Shown one piece after another: positions 35,061 to 43,104 of a stretch of DNA of 64,000 nucleotides. This DNA is from Vallicoccus soli. GTDB taxonomy: Bacteria > Actinomycetota > Actinomycetes > Motilibacterales > Motilibacteraceae. The position numbers were made by a program, and so were the translations under genes. Location: NCBI RefSeq assembly GCF_003594885.1, contig NZ_QZEZ01000005.1, positions 235,631 through 299,630 of the forward strand, in the 5' to 3' direction. The notes below the pieces were generated by a model. It ran no database searches, was not told the DNA's origin, and worked only from the letters and a program-made list of their open reading frames with translations. Each line of letters opens with the position of its first letter. The first letter of the stretch is position 1.

Positions 35061-35953
35061 GCACGGCGGTCCGCACCACGTCCCGCACGCCCGCGGCGGC
35101 CGCCGGCCGCCCCCGCCCGCGCCCCTCCCGGCGGCGCGGCTGGCGGGCCCTGGGGTACGCGGCGCTCGTCGCCGTCGCGTTCCTGTACCTCTACCCGTTC
35201 CTCGTCCAGCTCGTGACGAGCGTCAAGACCGACGCCGACGCCACCCAGGACCCGCTGGCCCTGGTGCCCGACCCCCTCACCTGGGGCGCCTTCGAGCGGC
35301 TGGCGCAGACCGACTTCCCGCTCTGGTTCACCAACTCCGTCGTCGTCACCCTCGTCGTGACGGCGGGGCGGGTCCTCTTCTGCTCCCTCGCCGGGTACGC
35401 GCTCTCCCGCATCGACTTCAGCGGGCGGGCGGGGCTGTTCGGCCTCGTCCTGGCCATCATGGCCGTGCCGCCGGTCGTGCTGCTCATCCCGAAGTTCCTC
35501 GTGCTCAACCAGCTGCAGCTGTACGACACGTACGCCGCCCTCATGGTCCCGCTCATGGCGGACGGGGCCGGGATCTTCATCATGAAGCAGTTCTTCGACC
35601 GGATCCCGGTGAGCATCGAGGAGGCGGCGCGCATCGACGGTGCCGGCACCCTGCGCACCTTCTGGTCCGTCGTCCTGCCGATGGCCCGGCCCGCCGTCAT
35701 CACCCTCACGATCCTCGCGTTCCAGGCGTCCTGGAACGAGCTGCCCCACTACATCGTCGCCTCGCAGGACCCCGACCTCTACACGCTCACCAAGGGCGTC
35801 GCCTCGCTCACGAGCGGTCAGCTCGGGTCCGGCAACCAGTTCCCGCTCACGATGGCCGCGGCGCTGCTCATGACGATCCCCGTCGCCGTCGTGTTCGTCG
35901 TCTTCCAGCGGTTCTTCGTCACCGGCGCCAACGAGGGCGGCGTCAAGGGGTGA
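35057..35953 (+). CDS. Sugar ABC transporter permease, MalG/UgpE-like
   Basis: The 298-residue partner permease has six spans, starting ALGYAALVAVAFLYLYPFLV. The EAA loop reads SIEEAARIDGAGTLRTFWSVVLPMARP. The ALVPDPLTWGAFERL segment after span 1 is typical of carbohydrate MalG-type permeases. It closes the importer operon; a large repeat-built hairpin starts 43 bases after its stop. Confidence 0.92.
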   Translation: MSTAVRTTSRTPAAAAGRPRPRPSRRRGWRALGYAALVAVAFLYLYPFLVQLVTSVKTDADATQDPLALVPDPLTWGAFERLAQTDFPLWFTNSVVVTLVVTAGRVLFCSLAGYALSRIDFSGRAGLFGLVLAIMAVPPVVLLIPKFLVLNQLQLYDTYAALMVPLMADGAGIFIMKQFFDRIPVSIEEAARIDGAGTLRTFWSVVLPMARPAVITLTILAFQASWNELPHYIVASQDPDLYTLTKGVASLTSGQLGSGNQFPLTMAAALLMTIPVAVVFVVFQRFFVTGANEGGVKG

Positions 35954-35996
35954 CGCCGGCCACGCCGCGCACGCCCTCCTGCGCGCCCTGTCGTGC

Positions 35997-36104
35997 GTGA
36001 GGGGCACCCCGAGGCGCCGCGGACCCATGAGGGGCACCCTCAGCAGACTCGACTCTGCTGAGGGTGCCCCTCATGCGGCCGGCCCGCCTGGGGGTGCCCC
36101 TCAT
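35997..36104. repeat. Composite inverted repeat built from four GAGGGGCACCC units
   Basis: GTGAGGGGCACCCC (35997-36010) is followed by a perfect 22-bp arm (36026-36047, CATGAGGGGCACCC then TCAGCAGA), a six-base loop and its complement (36054-36075). GGGGTGCCCCTCAT (36091-36104) is a fourth, reversed copy. The inner hairpin could end transcription of the sugar operon. The nested symmetry also resembles paired REP/BIME elements. Confidence 0.85.
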
Positions 36105-36395
36105 GGGACGCCCTCGGCGACGGGGGCGTACCGGGTGCCGCGCCGGGAGCGTGCGCTGCGTCACACCCGCCCGCCCGGCGCGTGGCGGACCCGTGGCCGG
36201 GAACAACCGGCGGCGCTACGCTGCTGAGGACAGTGGTGCCGATCGACTGGCGGCACCGTCGGGCACCGGGACGGCGCGCAAGGGCGCCTGGGCCGGTGCC
36301 GGAGGGCGCGGGCCCGTCCCGCGTCGTTGCGCCCCCGCCGGGGGCGGTCGCGCCGGCCGCACGGGCCGGCCCGGAGGACGTACGGAAGGACCTGC
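36105..36395. other. Leader region of infA
   Basis: No gene is convincing here. TACGCT at 36217-36222 is a possible -10 box, which would give a leader of about 165 bases before infA. GGAAGGA at 36384-36390 is the infA ribosome site. Confidence 0.35.
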
Positions 36396-36614
36396 ATGCC
36401 GAAGACCGACGCCATCGAGGTCGAGGGCACCGTCACCGAGGCGCTGCCGAACGGGATGTTCCGGGTGGACCTGGCGAACGGGCACCAGGTGCTGGCGCAC
36501 CTGTCCGGGCGCATGCGCCGCCACTACATCCGCGTGCTGCTCGAGGACCGCGTCGTCGTGGAGCTCAGCCCCTACGACCTGACCCGCGGGCGGCTCGTCT
36601 ACCGGCACAAGTGA
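36396..36614 (+). CDS. infA: Translation initiation factor IF-1 (probable second copy)
   Basis: The 72-residue OB-fold protein reads [20 protein letters not shown], then [20 protein letters not shown] and [18 protein letters not shown], the full IF-1 signature. IF-1 helps place initiator tRNA on the 30S subunit. Actinobacteria normally keep infA next to rpmJ and rpsM; here no ribosomal protein gene is near, so this looks like an extra, unlinked copy. It is first of three close genes with the unknown gene and the aldo/keto reductase. Confidence 0.93.
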   Translation: MPKTDAIEVEGTVTEALPNGMFRVDLANGHQVLAHLSGRMRRHYIRVLLEDRVVVELSPYDLTRGRLVYRHK

Positions 36615-36624
36615 GGGGGCGCCG

Positions 36625-37029
36625 GTGAGCACCCCTCCCGTCGGGTCGACCGACCTGCTGTTCATCGCCCCGCCCGCGGCCCCCGCGGGCGAGGCCGACG
36701 GGGCCCCGGAGGCGTACGACGCCCCGGTGCGCCCCCCGCGCTCGCGCCGCACCCGCGCCCAGAGCGGCCCGGGCGGGCCCGAGGGCCCCGAGCCGACCGG
36801 CCCGCGCGGCGGCGCCGGCACCGGGCCCGCGCTGCGCATGCTCAAGGGCGCGCGCCAGGCCGCGGCCGGCATGAAGGTGAGCGACGACCAGATCCGCCGC
36901 GTGCTCGACGACCCGCAGGACGTCGGGCCCGACCCCAACCAGCCGCACCGCACCCGCCTGCAGCGCGACGGGCTCGTCGTGACGACCGGGCAGGACGGCA
37001 TGATCCTGCGGGTCGCGCGCAAGCGCTGA
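36625..37029 (+). CDS. Protein of unknown function with DUF4258-like C-terminal part
   Basis: The 134-residue product has a disordered Pro/Gly-rich first half. Its conserved-looking end, about residues 82-134 (MKVSDDQIRRVLDDPQDVG, then LQRDGLVVTTGQDGMILRV), has the size and beta pattern of DUF4258-like domains. No function is known. It starts 11 bases after infA and ends one base before the aldo/keto reductase start, so all three are likely one unit. Confidence 0.6.
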   Translation: MSTPPVGSTDLLFIAPPAAPAGEADGAPEAYDAPVRPPRSRRTRAQSGPGGPEGPEPTGPRGGAGTGPALRMLKGARQAAAGMKVSDDQIRRVLDDPQDVGPDPNQPHRTRLQRDGLVVTTGQDGMILRVARKR

Positions 37030-37030
37030 C

Positions 37031-37981
37031 GTGGCGCTGCGCACCGGGGTCGGCCTCGCGGCGGTCGCCCGCCCGGCGTACATCACGTCCGGCCGCGCGC
37101 ACGACCTCGGCGCCTCCCGCTCGCCGGACGAGCTGCGCCGGCGCACCTGGGTCGTGCTCGACGCCGCCTACGCGGCGGGGGTGCGCTACGTCGACGTCGC
37201 CCGTTCGTACGGGCGCAGCGAGGAGTTCCTCGCGCAGTGGCTCGACGAGCGCGGGGCGGACGACGTCGAGGTGGGCTCCAAGTGGGGCTACCGCTACGTC
37301 GGCGGCTGGCGCGTGGACGCGGACGTGCACGAGGTGAAGGACCACGCGGTGGGTGCCTTCCACGAGCAGGTCGCGCAGACGCGCGCCCTGCTCGGCGACC
37401 GGCTCGGGGTCTACCACGTGCACTCCGCGACGCTCGACACCGGCGTCCTCACCGACCGCGCGCTGCACGAGGCGCTCGCGCGGCTGCGCGACGAGGGCGT
37501 GCGCGTCGGCGTCTCGACCTCGGGCCCGGCGCAGGGCGACGCCGTCCGGGCGGCTCTCGACGTGGAGGTGGGCGGCGCGCCGCTGTTCACCTCGGTCCAG
37601 TCGACGTGGAACCTCCTCGAGCCCTCTGCCGGCCCCGCGCTGGCCGAGGCGCACGCGCGCGGCGCGCGCGTGATCGTCAAGGAGGTCGTCGCCAACGGCC
37701 GGCTCGTCCCGGGCGGGGGCGACGCGAGCCCGGGCGCCCGCCGCGCGGCGGAGCTCGCCGACGGCCTCGGCGTGCCCGTCGACCGGCTCGCCGCCGCGGC
37801 CGCGCTGGCCCAGCCGTGGGCCTGGCGGGTGCTGTCCGGTGCGGTGCTGCCCGGGCACGTGCAGAGCGCGGTGGCCGCCGAGGCCGTCACGCTGCCGCCG
37901 CACGTCCTCGACGCGCTACCAGGGCTCGTCGAGGAGCCCGGGGCCTACTGGGCCGCCCGGTCCCGGCGCGCCTGGTCCTGA
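37031..37981 (+). CDS. Aldo/keto reductase
   Basis: The 316-residue TIM-barrel oxidoreductase carries the AKR tetrad in order: Asp and Tyr in YVDVARSYGRSEEF, Lys in VEVGSKWGYRYVGG and His in GVYHVHSATLDTG. The NADPH site would be in the C-terminal third (DRLAAAAALAQPWAWRVLSG). It resembles the L-glyceraldehyde-3-phosphate-reductase/YajO-like branch more than classical AKRs. Its 3' end overlaps the convergent AAA+ gene by 66 bases. Confidence 0.87.
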   Translation: MALRTGVGLAAVARPAYITSGRAHDLGASRSPDELRRRTWVVLDAAYAAGVRYVDVARSYGRSEEFLAQWLDERGADDVEVGSKWGYRYVGGWRVDADVHEVKDHAVGAFHEQVAQTRALLGDRLGVYHVHSATLDTGVLTDRALHEALARLRDEGVRVGVSTSGPAQGDAVRAALDVEVGGAPLFTSVQSTWNLLEPSAGPALAEAHARGARVIVKEVVANGRLVPGGGDASPGARRAAELADGLGVPVDRLAAAAALAQPWAWRVLSGAVLPGHVQSAVAAEAVTLPPHVLDALPGLVEEPGAYWAARSRRAWS

Positions 37982-39490
37982 CCCCCCGGGTCCCGAGGCG
38001 CCGTCCCCGGCGCCGAGCAGGGCGCGGGTCATCGCGTTGCGGGTGTCGAGCAGCTCGTCGAGCGCGGCGTCGACGTCGGCGCCGCTGACGTCGAGGGCGC
38101 CCTGCCCGCCCGCGTCGCGCCGGGCCGCGAGGACGGCGGCCCGGCGCAGCAGCTCCTTGAGGAACGACGCCGTGACCCCCTCCGTACGGGCCGCGGCGCG
38201 ATCGAGCGCGCCCGCCTCGACCCGCAGCGACCCGGTGTAGAGGTCGAGCAGCGCGCGGCGGGCCCGCTCGTCGGGCAGCCCGAGCTCGACCGCCTGGTCG
38301 ACCCGTCCCGGCCGGGCGGCCAGCGCGGGCTCGAGGACGTCCGCCCGGTTGGTCGTGAGCAGGAACACGACGTCCGCGTCCTCGGCCAGGCCGTCCATCT
38401 CGTTGAGCAGCTCGAAGAGCAGGGGGTGCTCGCCCGGGTGCATGCCGCGGTCCTCGGCGATGAGGTCGACGTCCTCGACCACGACGATCGACGGGGCCAG
38501 GGCGCGCGCCACCGAGGCGGCGGTCCCCACCATCGACAGCGCGCCGCCGCTGAGCTGCACGACGGTGGTCCCGGGCGTACGCCCCACGAGGTAGCGCACG
38601 GTGTGCGTCTTGCCGGTGCCCGGCGGGCCCCACAGCAGCAGCCCGCGCTTGAGGTGCTGCCCGCTCGCCACCAGCCGCTCGCGCTGCTCGGCGACCACGA
38701 CGACCTGCCGCTCGACGGCCTCGAGCACCTCCTCCGGCAGCACGAGCCGGGACCGGTCCAGCACGGGACGGGGCAGGAACGTCAGCAGCGGGCCGCCGCG
38801 GCCGAAGACGTCGCCCCCGAACGCCAGCACCTGCCCGCGGAAGACGTTGTGCTCCAGCGCCAGGCGCCGCACGTCGGCCAGCGCCGCCGCCCCGGCACCC
38901 TCCTCGGTGGACAGGGCCTGCACGACGACGCCCTCCTGCATGCCGTGCGGCTCCGGGCCCCGCACGAGCAGGACGGTGCGGGCGCCGGACGCCTCCTCGA
39001 CGAGCACGAGGCCGCAGCGCACGCAGGGACGCACCTCCCCCGAGGGGCCGGTGGCCAGGTTGACCGTCGCCAGGGGCCCCGGGCGCGGCCCGTGCTCGCC
39101 CCACGGGGCCGACAGCAGCTCGCCGAGGCCGAAGTCGGTGTGCTGGAAGCCGCTGACCCCGACGACCTCGTGCCGGCGCCCCGGCTCGGCGAGCCACGCG
39201 TCGAGGCCGGCCTGCACGTTGACGTGGTCGTACGGCGCCCAGGCCTCCGTCGCGACCGCGGCGCCGCCGGGCAGCGGGCCGAGGTGCGCGCGGACCGCGC
39301 GCTGCAGCGACGGGGCGAGGTCCGCGCGGGCGGTGCGCACGACCCGCCGCAGGGCCCGCCGACCGAGCCGGGCGACGTCGGCGAGCTCGAACGGCCCGTC
39401 CTGGGCGCGCTCGCCGGCCTCCACCGCCTCCGCGGGCACGGCGGTGAGGGGGGCGTAGGAGCCGTCGTAGGTCGTCCAACCGCGCTGCAC
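37916..39490 (-). CDS. AAA+ ATPase with an uncharacterised N-terminal domain
   Basis: The 524-residue protein has a C-terminal AAA+ module: Walker A LLWGPPGTGKTHTVRYL near residue 285, Walker B IVVVEDVDLIAEDR, sensor 1 FLLTTNRADVLE and the arginine-finger region ARPGRVDQAVELGLPDE. The first 240 residues (GWTTYDGSYAPLTAVPAEAV onward) match nothing I recognise and may bind substrate. It resembles FtsH/Cdc48-like ATPases without a protease. TACGCT lies exactly six bases before the GTG, so the message should be leaderless. The last 40 residues are a Gly/Pro tail overlapping the aldo/keto reductase gene. Confidence 0.85.
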   Translation of the reverse strand: MQRGWTTYDGSYAPLTAVPAEAVEAGERAQDGPFELADVARLGRRALRRVVRTARADLAPSLQRAVRAHLGPLPGGAAVATEAWAPYDHVNVQAGLDAWLAEPGRRHEVVGVSGFQHTDFGLGELLSAPWGEHGPRPGPLATVNLATGPSGEVRPCVRCGLVLVEEASGARTVLLVRGPEPHGMQEGVVVQALSTEEGAGAAALADVRRLALEHNVFRGQVLAFGGDVFGRGGPLLTFLPRPVLDRSRLVLPEEVLEAVERQVVVVAEQRERLVASGQHLKRGLLLWGPPGTGKTHTVRYLVGRTPGTTVVQLSGGALSMVGTAASVARALAPSIVVVEDVDLIAEDRGMHPGEHPLLFELLNEMDGLAEDADVVFLLTTNRADVLEPALAARPGRVDQAVELGLPDERARRALLDLYTGSLRVEAGALDRAAARTEGVTASFLKELLRRAAVLAARRDAGGQGALDVSGADVDAALDELLDTRNAMTRALLGAGDGASGPGGSGPGAPGPGGPVGPGLLDEPW

Positions 39491-39506
39491 CCGCGCAGCG
39501 TAGGTC

Positions 39507-39932
39507 TCAGCGCCGTCGCGCGGCAGCCCCCCGCAGCACCGGGCCGGCGGGCCGCGGCGCCCGGCGCGCGCCCGGCAGCTGCCGCAGCGCGTCCTCGACG
39601 GCCCGGCGCGCGCCGTTCGAGCAGGGGGCGGGCAGCGGGCGGTCGGCGCGGTGCCCGACCCAGGTCGGCCGGGGGCGGAAGCGGGCCGCCACCGTGGCCC
39701 CCTCCATCACCCGCGCCTCGACGACCCGCCGCTCGCCGTCGAGCACGAGCACGGCCACGGCGCCGCGCAGCCGGCCCTTGTGCCGCCCGCTGACGAGGAC
39801 GAGGCCGGGCTGCGCGTGGGCGGCGGCCATGCGGCGCACCGTCCCGGCGTAGTAGCGGTGCTGGCCGAGGCTCAGCATCGTCATGAGCACGATCGCCCCG
39901 AGGAGGAAGAGGGGCACACCCAGGTCCGGCAC
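39507..39932 (-). CDS. gutM: Glucitol operon activator GutM-like protein
   Basis: The 141-residue protein begins with a single membrane span (LGVPLFLLGAIVLMTMLSLG) followed by QHRYYAGTVRRMAA and VSGRHKGRLRGAVAVLVLDG, the GutM/SrlM pattern. GutM is known as an accessory activator of sorbitol genes in enteric bacteria; its mode of action is unclear and a membrane span argues against simple DNA binding. It is the last gene of the sorbitol PTS operon here, a position that supports the call. The Arg-rich tail after residue 100 is low complexity. Confidence 0.8.
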   Translation of the reverse strand: MPDLGVPLFLLGAIVLMTMLSLGQHRYYAGTVRRMAAAHAQPGLVLVSGRHKGRLRGAVAVLVLDGERRVVEARVMEGATVAARFRPRPTWVGHRADRPLPAPCSNGARRAVEDALRQLPGARRAPRPAGPVLRGAAARRR

Positions 39933-39935
39933 GGT

Positions 39936-40247
39936 TCACGACCTCTCTGCGGCGCCGTCGCCGCGCGGGGGAGCGGGGCGCGGGCGCAGGCCCGGCCACC
40001 GCACGGGGGTGCGGCCCAGCCCGGCGGCCCGCCGGGCGGTGCGCACGGCCGCGGGGTCGCGCCCCCGCAGCTGGACGAGGCCGCACTCGCCGCACATCGC
40101 GGCGTCGACCTCGGTGGCGACCTCCGTGGTGCCGACGCGCACCACGAACCGCGGCGAGCCCAGCACGGCCACCGCCATGCTGCCCGCGAGGAGCGCGCCC
40201 CCGCAGGCGGGGCAGGTGCCCGCCTGCGGGGGACCGTCGGCCGCCAC
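39936..40247 (-). CDS. Zinc-ribbon protein of unknown function inside the sorbitol operon
   Basis: The 103-residue product has two cysteine pairs, CPACGGAL near the start and MCGECGLVQLRG near residue 53, spaced as in a zinc ribbon, with a beta-rich stretch between. The C-terminal 40 residues are Arg/Pro-rich. It starts three bases after the dehydrogenase stop and ends three bases before gutM, so it is part of the PTS operon. I do not know an equivalent in enteric sorbitol operons. Confidence 0.65.
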   Translation of the reverse strand: MAADGPPQAGTCPACGGALLAGSMAVAVLGSPRFVVRVGTTEVATEVDAAMCGECGLVQLRGRDPAAVRTARRAAGLGRTPVRWPGLRPRPAPPRGDGAAERS

Positions 40248-40250
40248 GGC

Positions 40251-41609
40251 TCAGGCCGGGACGGGCGCGCGCAGCAGGCCGTCGAGCAGCGAGGGCGCGG
40301 CCGGGGCGCCGCCCGCGCCGGGGCCGCCGAGCAGGCGGTCCTGCAGCGCCCGCAGCTGCCAGATCGTCGTGCTCGTGTCGAGCTCCACGTCGTCGTGGGT
40401 CAGCACGCCGTCGGCCGGCACGTCGCGGACGAGCCGGGCGCCGGCGAGCAGGCCGAGCGGGACGAGCCGCTGCTCCGCCGCGACGGCCGCGTCCTCCACG
40501 ACGCCGTACACGCACTCGCCGCCGATGCCGTCGACGACCTCGCCCGCCCGCAGCGGCCGCTTCGCCGCCGCCGCCACCTCGGCGCGCCAGGCCCGCGGGC
40601 TGATGTCGCTGCGCCCGTCGAGCACCGCGGCCGGCACCGAGAGCGGCGCCTCGATGCTCGCCAGGTGGTACGGGCGGTAGAAGCCGTAGTAGGGCCCCTC
40701 GCCCATCCCGAGGTAAGCCATCTCGTCGACCACCGTCGGCTCGTCGCTGCGGGCCACGACGAAGACGCCGGGGGCCACCGGCCCGGTGGCGTAGTCCACG
40801 ACCCCGGCGCGGTCGAGCACCCCGCCGTCGGCCGCGGGCCGGAAGACCCGGTGCAGCTCGGGCACCGTGGTCTCCGTGCCGTGCAGGCCGCGGCACGCGA
40901 CGCCGAGGTCCGCGGCGTTGGCGAGCGCCGCCATCTCGATCATCGCCTTCGAGCCGTCGACGAAGCTGGCGAGCATCTTGGGGTTCATCCGCTTGCGCTC
41001 GGCCTGCGCGCGCAGCCCGGTCGGCGTCGCGTGCGGGTCGAGCGGGTTGTTCTTGCCCTTGCCGGCGCAGACGACGTCGAAGGCGAGGTCGCGGGCGAAC
41101 TCCACCAGCTTGAGCGCCTCGGCCGGCTCGTCGCCGCGGCAGAGGGTGTAGACCGCGCCGCTGCGCGCCGCCAGCTGCTGCAGCAGCCAGCCGACGGTCA
41201 CGTCCGTCTCGACGTTGAGCAGGCCGACGTGCTTGCCCGCGAGCAGCGACCGCAGCGCGATCTGCGCCCCCGCCTCCGGCACGCCGGTGGCGTCGATGAC
41301 CATGTCGACCGGGAGAGCGCTCACCAGCGCCGGGTCCGGGACCGCGACGGTGCCCCCGTCCTCGACATGAGCGCCGAGCGCGGCGAGGTCGTCGCCCGTC
41401 CGCACGCCCTCGACGCCCGCCGCCCGCAGGGCCCCGGTGGCCCGGTCCAGGTCGAGGTCGGCCACGGCGACGACCTCCATCCCCGTGATGCGCCGGGCCT
41501 GCGCGACGAAGCCGCGGCCCATCTGCCCGGCGCCGACGAGGCCGACCCGCACCGGGCGGCCGGTCTCGCGCTGGCGCTGCGCCATGCGCTCGGTGTAGCC
41601 CATGCCCAT
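40251..41609 (-). CDS. NAD(P)-dependent dehydrogenase with C-terminal SAF domain
   Basis: The 452-residue protein has an N-terminal Rossmann fold (RVGLVGAGQMGRGFVAQARR) and a middle part like homoserine-dehydrogenase relatives (VDMVIDATGVPEAGA, AGKGKNNPLDPHATP). A C-terminal SAF-type domain follows (AKRPLRAGEVVDGIGGECVYG). It takes the place of SrlD, the short-chain sorbitol-6-phosphate dehydrogenase of enterics, so it may oxidise the phosphorylated polyol; this is inference. ATG 41609 has AGGAGGAG upstream and overlaps the srlB stop (TGATG). Confidence 0.82.
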   Translation of the reverse strand: MGMGYTERMAQRQRETGRPVRVGLVGAGQMGRGFVAQARRITGMEVVAVADLDLDRATGALRAAGVEGVRTGDDLAALGAHVEDGGTVAVPDPALVSALPVDMVIDATGVPEAGAQIALRSLLAGKHVGLLNVETDVTVGWLLQQLAARSGAVYTLCRGDEPAEALKLVEFARDLAFDVVCAGKGKNNPLDPHATPTGLRAQAERKRMNPKMLASFVDGSKAMIEMAALANAADLGVACRGLHGTETTVPELHRVFRPAADGGVLDRAGVVDYATGPVAPGVFVVARSDEPTVVDEMAYLGMGEGPYYGFYRPYHLASIEAPLSVPAAVLDGRSDISPRAWRAEVAAAAKRPLRAGEVVDGIGGECVYGVVEDAAVAAEQRLVPLGLLAGARLVRDVPADGVLTHDDVELDTSTTIWQLRALQDRLLGGPGAGGAPAAPSLLDGLLRAPVPA

Positions 41610-42058
41610 CAGTGCCGCTCCTCCTGGGTGGTGCCGGGGCGCAGGAGGCGCAGGCGCGCCTCGGGCCGCGGCAGGGTGATGGCGCCCTCGACCTTGACGG
41701 CGCCGGGGAGCAAGCGCTCTCCGCACGCCTCGGGGGCGTAGAGGACGATGTGGCCGAGCTCGGCCAGGTTGGCCGCCGCCAGGTCCCCGACCTCCGTGAG
41801 CACGAGCTCGCGCCCGTCCAGCTCGAGGACGTCCCCAGCGGCCAGCGCCGCCGCCGGCGGGCCGTCGGGGCGGTGGACGACGCTCACCTCCCCGAGCGCG
41901 TCGGGCACCGGGTCGCCGAAGAGGATGAGGACCCCTCCGTCGACCATGGCGCCCGCGTCGGTGCCGACGGTGAGGACCGTGCTCTCGTAGTAGGTCACGC
42001 CGTGCGCCTCCGCAGCGGTGCTCGTGGTGGTGGTGGTGCGGGTGCCGGTGGTGGCCAC
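41609..42058 (-). CDS. srlB: PTS glucitol/sorbitol-specific IIA component
   Basis: The 149-residue protein shows the IIA-Gut pattern: YYESTVLTVGTDAGAMVDGG, ILFGDPVPDALGEVSVVH and GHIVLYAPEA. It passes phosphate from HPr to the IIB part. The start is placed at GTG 42058, six bases beyond the srlE stop on the same strand. A short Thr-rich N-terminal run comes from a GGT triplet repeat. The C-terminal 30 residues extend past the usual 120-residue length. Confidence 0.9.
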   Translation of the reverse strand: MATTGTRTTTTTSTAAEAHGVTYYESTVLTVGTDAGAMVDGGVLILFGDPVPDALGEVSVVHRPDGPPAAALAAGDVLELDGRELVLTEVGDLAAANLAELGHIVLYAPEACGERLLPGAVKVEGAITLPRPEARLRLLRPGTTQEERH

Positions 42059-42063
42059 GCCCG

Positions 42064-43104
42064 TCACAGCCCGAAGCTCGCGAAGTACGCGATGACGACC
42101 GCCAGCGGGGACGTGATGAGGCGGCTGAAGAGGACGGCGGGCGTGCCGACCTCCACCGTCTCGGGCCTCGCCTCGCCCAGGCCGAGGCCGACCGGGATGA
42201 AGTCGCAGCCGACCTGCCCGTCGATGGCGAACAGGGTGGGCAGCGCGTACTGCACGGGGAGGGTCCCGTTGCCGATCTGCGTGCCCATGAGCACGCCGAC
42301 GATCTGCGCGACGGCCGCGCCCGGCCCGAGGATCGGTGACAGGAACGGCAGCGCGACGACGACGCCGATGGCGACGAGGCCGAGCGGGTTGCTGCTCAGC
42401 GGCCGCAGCCACTCGCCGAGCTGCTCCGCGACGCCGGTGTAGGTGACGAAGCCGAGCAGGAGGCTCACGTACGCCATGAAGGGCAGGACGGTGTTGAGCA
42501 CCAGCTGGATCGACTGCCGGCCCGCCGACAGGAAGGTGTTGATGATGTAGCCGATGACGCCGCCGAAGCGGACGAAGAAGCCCGGGCGCTCGACCGGCTC
42601 GGGCGTGCGCGTCGTGGGGACCGTCGGCGAGCCGGGCCCCACGGCCGAGGGCGCTGCCGCGGCGGGCCCGGGGGCGGGGGCGCCGGCCGCCGCGCCCACC
42701 GCGGCGTCCACCGGGTGCACGTCCGCGGGCGTCACGGCCGAGACGAAGACGTCCTCGGTGATGAACTGCGCCAGCGGGCCGCCGGGCTCGCCGGGGTAGA
42801 CGTCGACCGTCGGGATGCGCTTCTTCGGGTAGACCCCGATGCGCGCCGTCCCGCCGCAGTTGATGACCGCGACGAGCACCTGCTCGTCGGGGACGCTGGT
42901 GCGGAAGCCGTCCACGACCTGGGCGCCGGTGAGCTCGCCGATGCGCGCGGCCACCGGGTGGATGCCGCCGCCGGTGACGCTGATGACCTTGTCCCGGGTG
43001 CCGTCCGGGGTGAGGACCAGCCCGCGGCCCCAGCCGCCGCGGCCCGGGCGCACCTCGACCGAGCGGTACGCCCGCGGGGTGTCCTGCTGCTGCACGCTCG
43101 TCAC
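42064..43104 (-). CDS. srlE: PTS glucitol/sorbitol-specific IIBC component
   Basis: The 346-residue protein has the IIB domain first (residues about 8-125), with VINCGGTARIGVYPKKRIPTVD; the cysteine there is the likely phosphorylation site. A Pro/Ala-rich linker follows (about 130-170), then a IIC segment with five to six spans (SAGRQSIQLVLNTVLPFMA to CDFIPVGLGLGEARPETVEV). It works with SrlA as the membrane channel. Its GTG overlaps the srlA stop by four bases. Confidence 0.92.
   Translation of the reverse strand: MTSVQQQDTPRAYRSVEVRPGRGGWGRGLVLTPDGTRDKVISVTGGGIHPVAARIGELTGAQVVDGFRTSVPDEQVLVAVINCGGTARIGVYPKKRIPTVDVYPGEPGGPLAQFITEDVFVSAVTPADVHPVDAAVGAAAGAPAPGPAAAAPSAVGPGSPTVPTTRTPEPVERPGFFVRFGGVIGYIINTFLSAGRQSIQLVLNTVLPFMAYVSLLLGFVTYTGVAEQLGEWLRPLSSNPLGLVAIGVVVALPFLSPILGPGAAVAQIVGVLMGTQIGNGTLPVQYALPTLFAIDGQVGCDFIPVGLGLGEARPETVEVGTPAVLFSRLITSPLAVVIAYFASFGL

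Noticed and set aside
40198..40232. Perfect 14-bp inverted repeat within the zinc-ribbon gene
   Set aside because: It arises from the Pro-Gln-Ala and CPACGG codons near the start of the gene. It could fold in the message, but coding explains it sufficiently.
42020..42045. GGT triplet repeat as a possible slippage switch
   Set aside because: It encodes a short Thr run at the start of srlB; length is too small to call a phase switch.
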